NCBI GenBank assembly: GCA_016179845.1
Contig: JACPCK010000014.1
Coordinates: 1-63,940, forward strand
Direction: 5' to 3'
Origin: Chloroflexota bacterium
GTDB lineage: Bacteria; Chloroflexota; Dehalococcoidia; Lucifugimonadales; JACPCK01
Length of the DNA: 63,940 nucleotides
The translations under genes were made by a program, and so were the position numbers. Below are positions 61,192-63,940 of this stretch, piece after piece. The notes below the pieces were generated by a model. That model saw only the letters and a list, made by a program, of their open reading frames with translations. It made no database searches and was not told the DNA's origin. Within the stretch, counting starts at the first letter, position 1; every line of letters starts with the position of its first letter.

Positions 61192-61914
61192 CTACTTCCG
61201 CTCTGCACCCAGGCTATGGAACACCTTCCTGTACACTGGCCGCGCGTGGCGACAGAAGTCCACGAAAGCCCTGTTCCACAGCACGTCGTCGGAAAGCAAG
61301 ATGCCCCCCGGTCTCAGGTGAGGCCACGCCGTCTTGAACTCCCAGAGCATGGCCTCGTATGTGTGTTCGCTGTCGTGCAAAAACAGGTCTATCTGCCCTG
61401 TTCCTTTGAGCAAGGTGGGCAGCTTGTCCTGGCTCTTTCCGATCACCAGCTCCCATCGCTGTCTGAGGTGCTGAGGAACGAGCCACCCGGTCTCCCTTCC
61501 GGGGGGCAGGGTGGTCCCGTGGACATCAAAGGGGTAGTCGATGGAATAAAGGCGTCCCTGCCCGTTCTTTTCCAGGGCGGAGAGTATCAGGGCCGTCGAG
61601 AGTCCACTGGAGGTACCGGTCTCCACCAGTATCTCAGGCCTGAGGGCCCGGCAGATGATGTAGAGCAGGGGCGCTCTGAAGGGACCTACCATGGCGCCCC
61701 GCCGTGCCCCAGCCTCGTCTAGGGATTTGACCAGCCTTTCGTAGAGCATTTCGCTGCGAAGCTCTTGCGCGTACTTCTCCAGGTCGTCCTTGCTCGCACC
61801 CGTTAGCCTTGCTAGCCACGCTCGATGTGAGGCGACCGCGCGCAGCAGGCTTGCAGCCCTGGCAGGATGCACCAGGCCCTTTGATATCTTACTGCCGAGT
61901 TTGAGGATAGCCAT
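61192..61914 (-). CDS. Class I methyltransferase of the Methyltransf_24 type
   Basis: Encodes 240 aa. Motif I is ILVETGTSSGLSTALILSAL, followed by RLYSIDYPFDV, IDLFLHDSEHTYEAMLWEF and GGILLSDDV, a set typical of CmcI/Methyltransf_24 O-methyltransferases. It may methylate a sugar hydroxyl. It follows the previous glycosyltransferase by 14 bases and precedes the next by five. Confidence 0.87.
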   Translation of the reverse strand: MAILKLGSKISKGLVHPARAASLLRAVASHRAWLARLTGASKDDLEKYAQELRSEMLYERLVKSLDEAGARRGAMVGPFRAPLLYIICRALRPEILVETGTSSGLSTALILSALEKNGQGRLYSIDYPFDVHGTTLPPGRETGWLVPQHLRQRWELVIGKSQDKLPTLLKGTGQIDLFLHDSEHTYEAMLWEFKTAWPHLRPGGILLSDDVLWNRAFVDFCRHARPVYRKVFHSLGAERK

Positions 61915-61928
61915 GCCAATCGCAGCCT

Positions 61929-63155
61929 TTATGTGTGAAGTTCTTCGGATGTCTTCATGCCTTGCTGACGCTTTACTACTGAATGCAGGGCCGCTACTAC
62001 CGCCTCCACGCCAGCCTCATAGTTTTGCTTAAGTATGCATTCGTAGGACCTCCGGCCCATCAGCTCCCGCTTCTCAGCATCTACCATCAGGTCCGAAAGA
62101 TGCTGACTTAGCGTCGTCGTATCCCCCGCAGGAAAGACGTAGCCATTCTCCCCATGAGCGATAAGGTCGCAGGCCGCCGAGACCCGGTCTGAGGCTATCA
62201 CAGGCAGTCCAAAGCACATGGCCTCGTTCAACACCAGGCCCCACTGCTCGAAGGAGGATGGCAGCACCAGCAGGTCGGCCATAGCGTAGAACCTGCTGAG
62301 CCCGCTCTGGTTGACGAATCCCGCGAAATATACACTTTCAATAGACTTTTCCCTCACATATCGCTCCAGGAGAGGGCGGAGCTCCCCGTCGCCCGCAAGA
62401 ACCAGAGCCTTGGCTTGGCCTTTCCCAAGGCTAGCGAAGGCCTGAAGCAGGTCCATGGGCCTCTTTCTCGGGATGAGTTTGCCGGAGAACAAGACGACAA
62501 CCGACTCATCAGGTATGCCCAGTTCCGCCCGCAACGCTGCTTTCTGCCCCCTCAGCCTCTGGGCCTCGCCGAGCCAGAAGTCGTTGTTGGTGGCGTACGG
62601 CACGGGAAAGATCTTGTGGGCAGGCACGCCGTGCTGTAGATAGAACTGCCGGTTCAGAGTGCCCACGGCCAGGAAGGCGCTGATCCTCTTGAAAAGCTGC
62701 TTCAGCGCGATATCGCGGGTTCCCTTCAGTATGCCGCTTTGACGCCCTCTTTCCAGGGCGCTGGACTCGCTGAACAGGAGGATGGGCACCCCTCTTAAGC
62801 GAAGATACAGGTAGGCCATCCAGTGGGTTGCATAGGACCATCCCACTATCATGAAGGCGTCGAAAGAGCTTCCCAACATGCCCTTCACGACACCTGGATT
62901 GACCAGGCCGTGGGGTGCCGTGAAGATCGAGTTGAAGGGGGACCAGTTGCGGAGAAAGATATGCCTGTACCCTTCAAGCAGGGGCAGGTCCCACTGCAAG
63001 CGCCGTCCGAATCCTTCGTCCTTGTACTCCTCAGCCCCGTAGCGGGAGCAGAAGTAAACGGTGACATCCAGCTCGGGGTGCTCTGCCAGCTTTCGGAAGA
63101 AGGGGGTCTGGTACTGTATCGGGTGGGTGGTAAGGATGCCTAGTTTATACCTCAT
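61929..63155 (-). CDS. Group 1 (GT4) glycosyltransferase
   Basis: Encodes 408 aa. LGILTTHPIQYQTPFFRKLA starts the acceptor domain. The donor site is DLLVLPSSFEQWGLVLNEAM (E-x7-E). VVVLFSGKLIPRKRPMDLLQ is the core of the C-terminal domain. The start overlaps the preceding glycosyltransferase end by 11 bases. The sugar transferred is unknown. Confidence 0.93.
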   Translation of the reverse strand: MRYKLGILTTHPIQYQTPFFRKLAEHPELDVTVYFCSRYGAEEYKDEGFGRRLQWDLPLLEGYRHIFLRNWSPFNSIFTAPHGLVNPGVVKGMLGSSFDAFMIVGWSYATHWMAYLYLRLRGVPILLFSESSALERGRQSGILKGTRDIALKQLFKRISAFLAVGTLNRQFYLQHGVPAHKIFPVPYATNNDFWLGEAQRLRGQKAALRAELGIPDESVVVLFSGKLIPRKRPMDLLQAFASLGKGQAKALVLAGDGELRPLLERYVREKSIESVYFAGFVNQSGLSRFYAMADLLVLPSSFEQWGLVLNEAMCFGLPVIASDRVSAACDLIAHGENGYVFPAGDTTTLSQHLSDLMVDAEKRELMGRRSYECILKQNYEAGVEAVVAALHSVVKRQQGMKTSEELHT

Positions 63156-63940
63156 GGCGTGCCGCTGCCCTTGCCTTCAGCCTTTTCTTTTCCAGCAATC
63201 CCTCCACCAGAGGCATGAGCGTTCCTGCCATGCTGGAGTAGCTGAAACCCTTAATGCATCTCTCCCTGGCCTCCATCCCTCTCAAGCGGGCCTCTTCCGG
63301 GTGAGTGAGCACATGGTCGATGGCTTCAGCCAGCTCTCCGGGCTTCCCTGGCTCCACCAGCCAGCCGCATCCCTCCAGTGCCTCCGGAAGGCCGGAGGTT
63401 CGCGTGGCTACGACAGGTCTTCCCATGGCCATGGCGTCGAAGACCTTCATGGGGACCTGCCAACTAGTTACCTCCGTTTCTATCTGGGGGATGGCCACCA
63501 CGTCACTGGCGGCAAGGAACTCCGGCACCCGGGACCAGGGCTGTTGCCCCACGAGGATGGCCTGGGGGCCTAAGGAGTCCTGGGCCAGCCTTCGCAACCG
63601 TTCCGAATAGGGGTCTGCTCCCAGGCCCACCAGCAACAGCTTCAGGTCCGGCGTTCCCGCCAGCCGAACAGCCTCAATCAGGTCCTCGATCCCCTTGTGC
63701 TTCCGGGGAGAGCCCAGGAAAAGGACAACTCGGGCGCTTTCCAGGCCGAGCTGCCGCCGCATGGCGTGCCCATCGAACTTGGCCGGGTCCAGGGCATCGG
63801 TATCTCGACCGTTAGGCACGATGATGCCGCCGAACTTGGCTTGGAGGAAGGGATTGGTCACCGTGACGGCATCGGCTTTCTTGACCAGCCGTTCCAGGAG
63901 CTTCGTGCTCCAATAAGAATTGCTGTTCAGAAGGAGGTTC
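63145..63940 (-). CDS. Group 1 glycosyltransferase, partial (5' end outside window)
   Basis: The frame remains open from the GTG at 63861 to the window edge (NLLLNSNSYWSTKLLERLVK lies upstream in frame), so the gene starts beyond base 63940. The visible ~264 codons contain LFLGSPRKHKGIEDLIEAVR, SDVVAIPQIETEVTSWQVPM and GRPVVATRTSGLPEALEGCG, the C-terminal GT-B donor domain. The end overlaps the next gene's start by 11 bases. It is the first visible gene of the minus-strand glycan operon. Confidence 0.9.
   Translation of the reverse strand, partial: NLLLNSNSYWSTKLLERLVKKADAVTVTNPFLQAKFGGIIVPNGRDTDALDPAKFDGHAMRRQLGLESARVVLFLGSPRKHKGIEDLIEAVRLAGTPDLKLLLVGLGADPYSERLRRLAQDSLGPQAILVGQQPWSRVPEFLAASDVVAIPQIETEVTSWQVPMKVFDAMAMGRPVVATRTSGLPEALEGCGWLVEPGKPGELAEAIDHVLTHPEEARLRGMEARERCIKGFSYSSMAGTLMPLVEGLLEKKRLKARAAARHEV

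Overview
The window looks like a chromosomal piece of a Chloroflexota bacterium, most likely class Dehalococcoidia. Sequence-based reasons are a tmRNA whose deduced tag, GEREFALAA, resembles the GERE-type tag I recall from Dehalococcoides; a Ni-superoxide dismutase; a TP-rich surface protein; a two-subunit (PA/PB) glycine decarboxylase; and many short dispersed repeats in spacers. The placement is inference, not a search result.

Layout. 1-3462: plus-strand operon with the end of a membrane protein, a tandem UspA protein carrying PCP_red-like segments around a zinc ribbon, a small membrane protein, and a radical SAM/SPASM protein that also ends in a PCP_red-like domain. 3463-4953: decayed DNA, then tmRNA (ssrA) and a MITE-like repeat. 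4954-6662: smpB and an S41 protease (minus). 6807-7723: Ni-SOD and a stand-alone Lrp/AsnC effector domain. 7758-10316: transposase remnant and an unrecognised two-gene cassette whose second product has a PD-(D/E)XK-like signature. 10392-14745: glycine cleavage genes gcvT-gcvH-gcvPA-gcvPB. 15010-15184: a complete promoter/RBS/19-codon ORF/terminator unit. 15323-16201: a methyltransferase. 16191-25201: pyrimidine operon on the minus strand, pyrR-pyrB-pyrC-carA-[vapBC]-RNase-H-like exonuclease-carB, behind a PyrR-type attenuator. 25379-30571: ACT-domain malic enzyme, an SDR epimerase, thioredoxin reductase, a Gfo/Idh/MocA oxidoreductase and an A-type Fe-S protein. 30723-32776: tRNA-Ala(GGC) followed by an unknown gene, hicBA and a MazEF-like pair. 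32912-36305: a YyaL/DUF255 protein and a TP-rich surface protein.

36868-63940 is one long minus-strand surface-glycan locus. It holds a DUF4012 protein, a Wzz/BY-kinase, GmhA-HddA-GmhB for activated D,D-heptose, RfbC/RfbD-like proteins, an SDR, a broken nucleotidyltransferase, an initiating sugar transferase, an asparagine synthase, WecB, a WecG/TagA glycosyltransferase, a predicted (alpha/alpha)6-type protein, an ADH-MocA fusion, several GT-B glycosyltransferases and methyltransferases, and an O-antigen-ligase-type polymerase. The last glycosyltransferase runs off the window.

Points most worth following up are the PCP_red/radical SAM operon, the unknown two-gene nuclease-like cassette, the 19-codon gene with its own promoter and terminator, the carB start region rebuilt by a 51-bp duplication, the malic enzyme C-terminus encoded by a dispersed repeat, and enzymes of the glycan locus that lack canonical residues or are interrupted.
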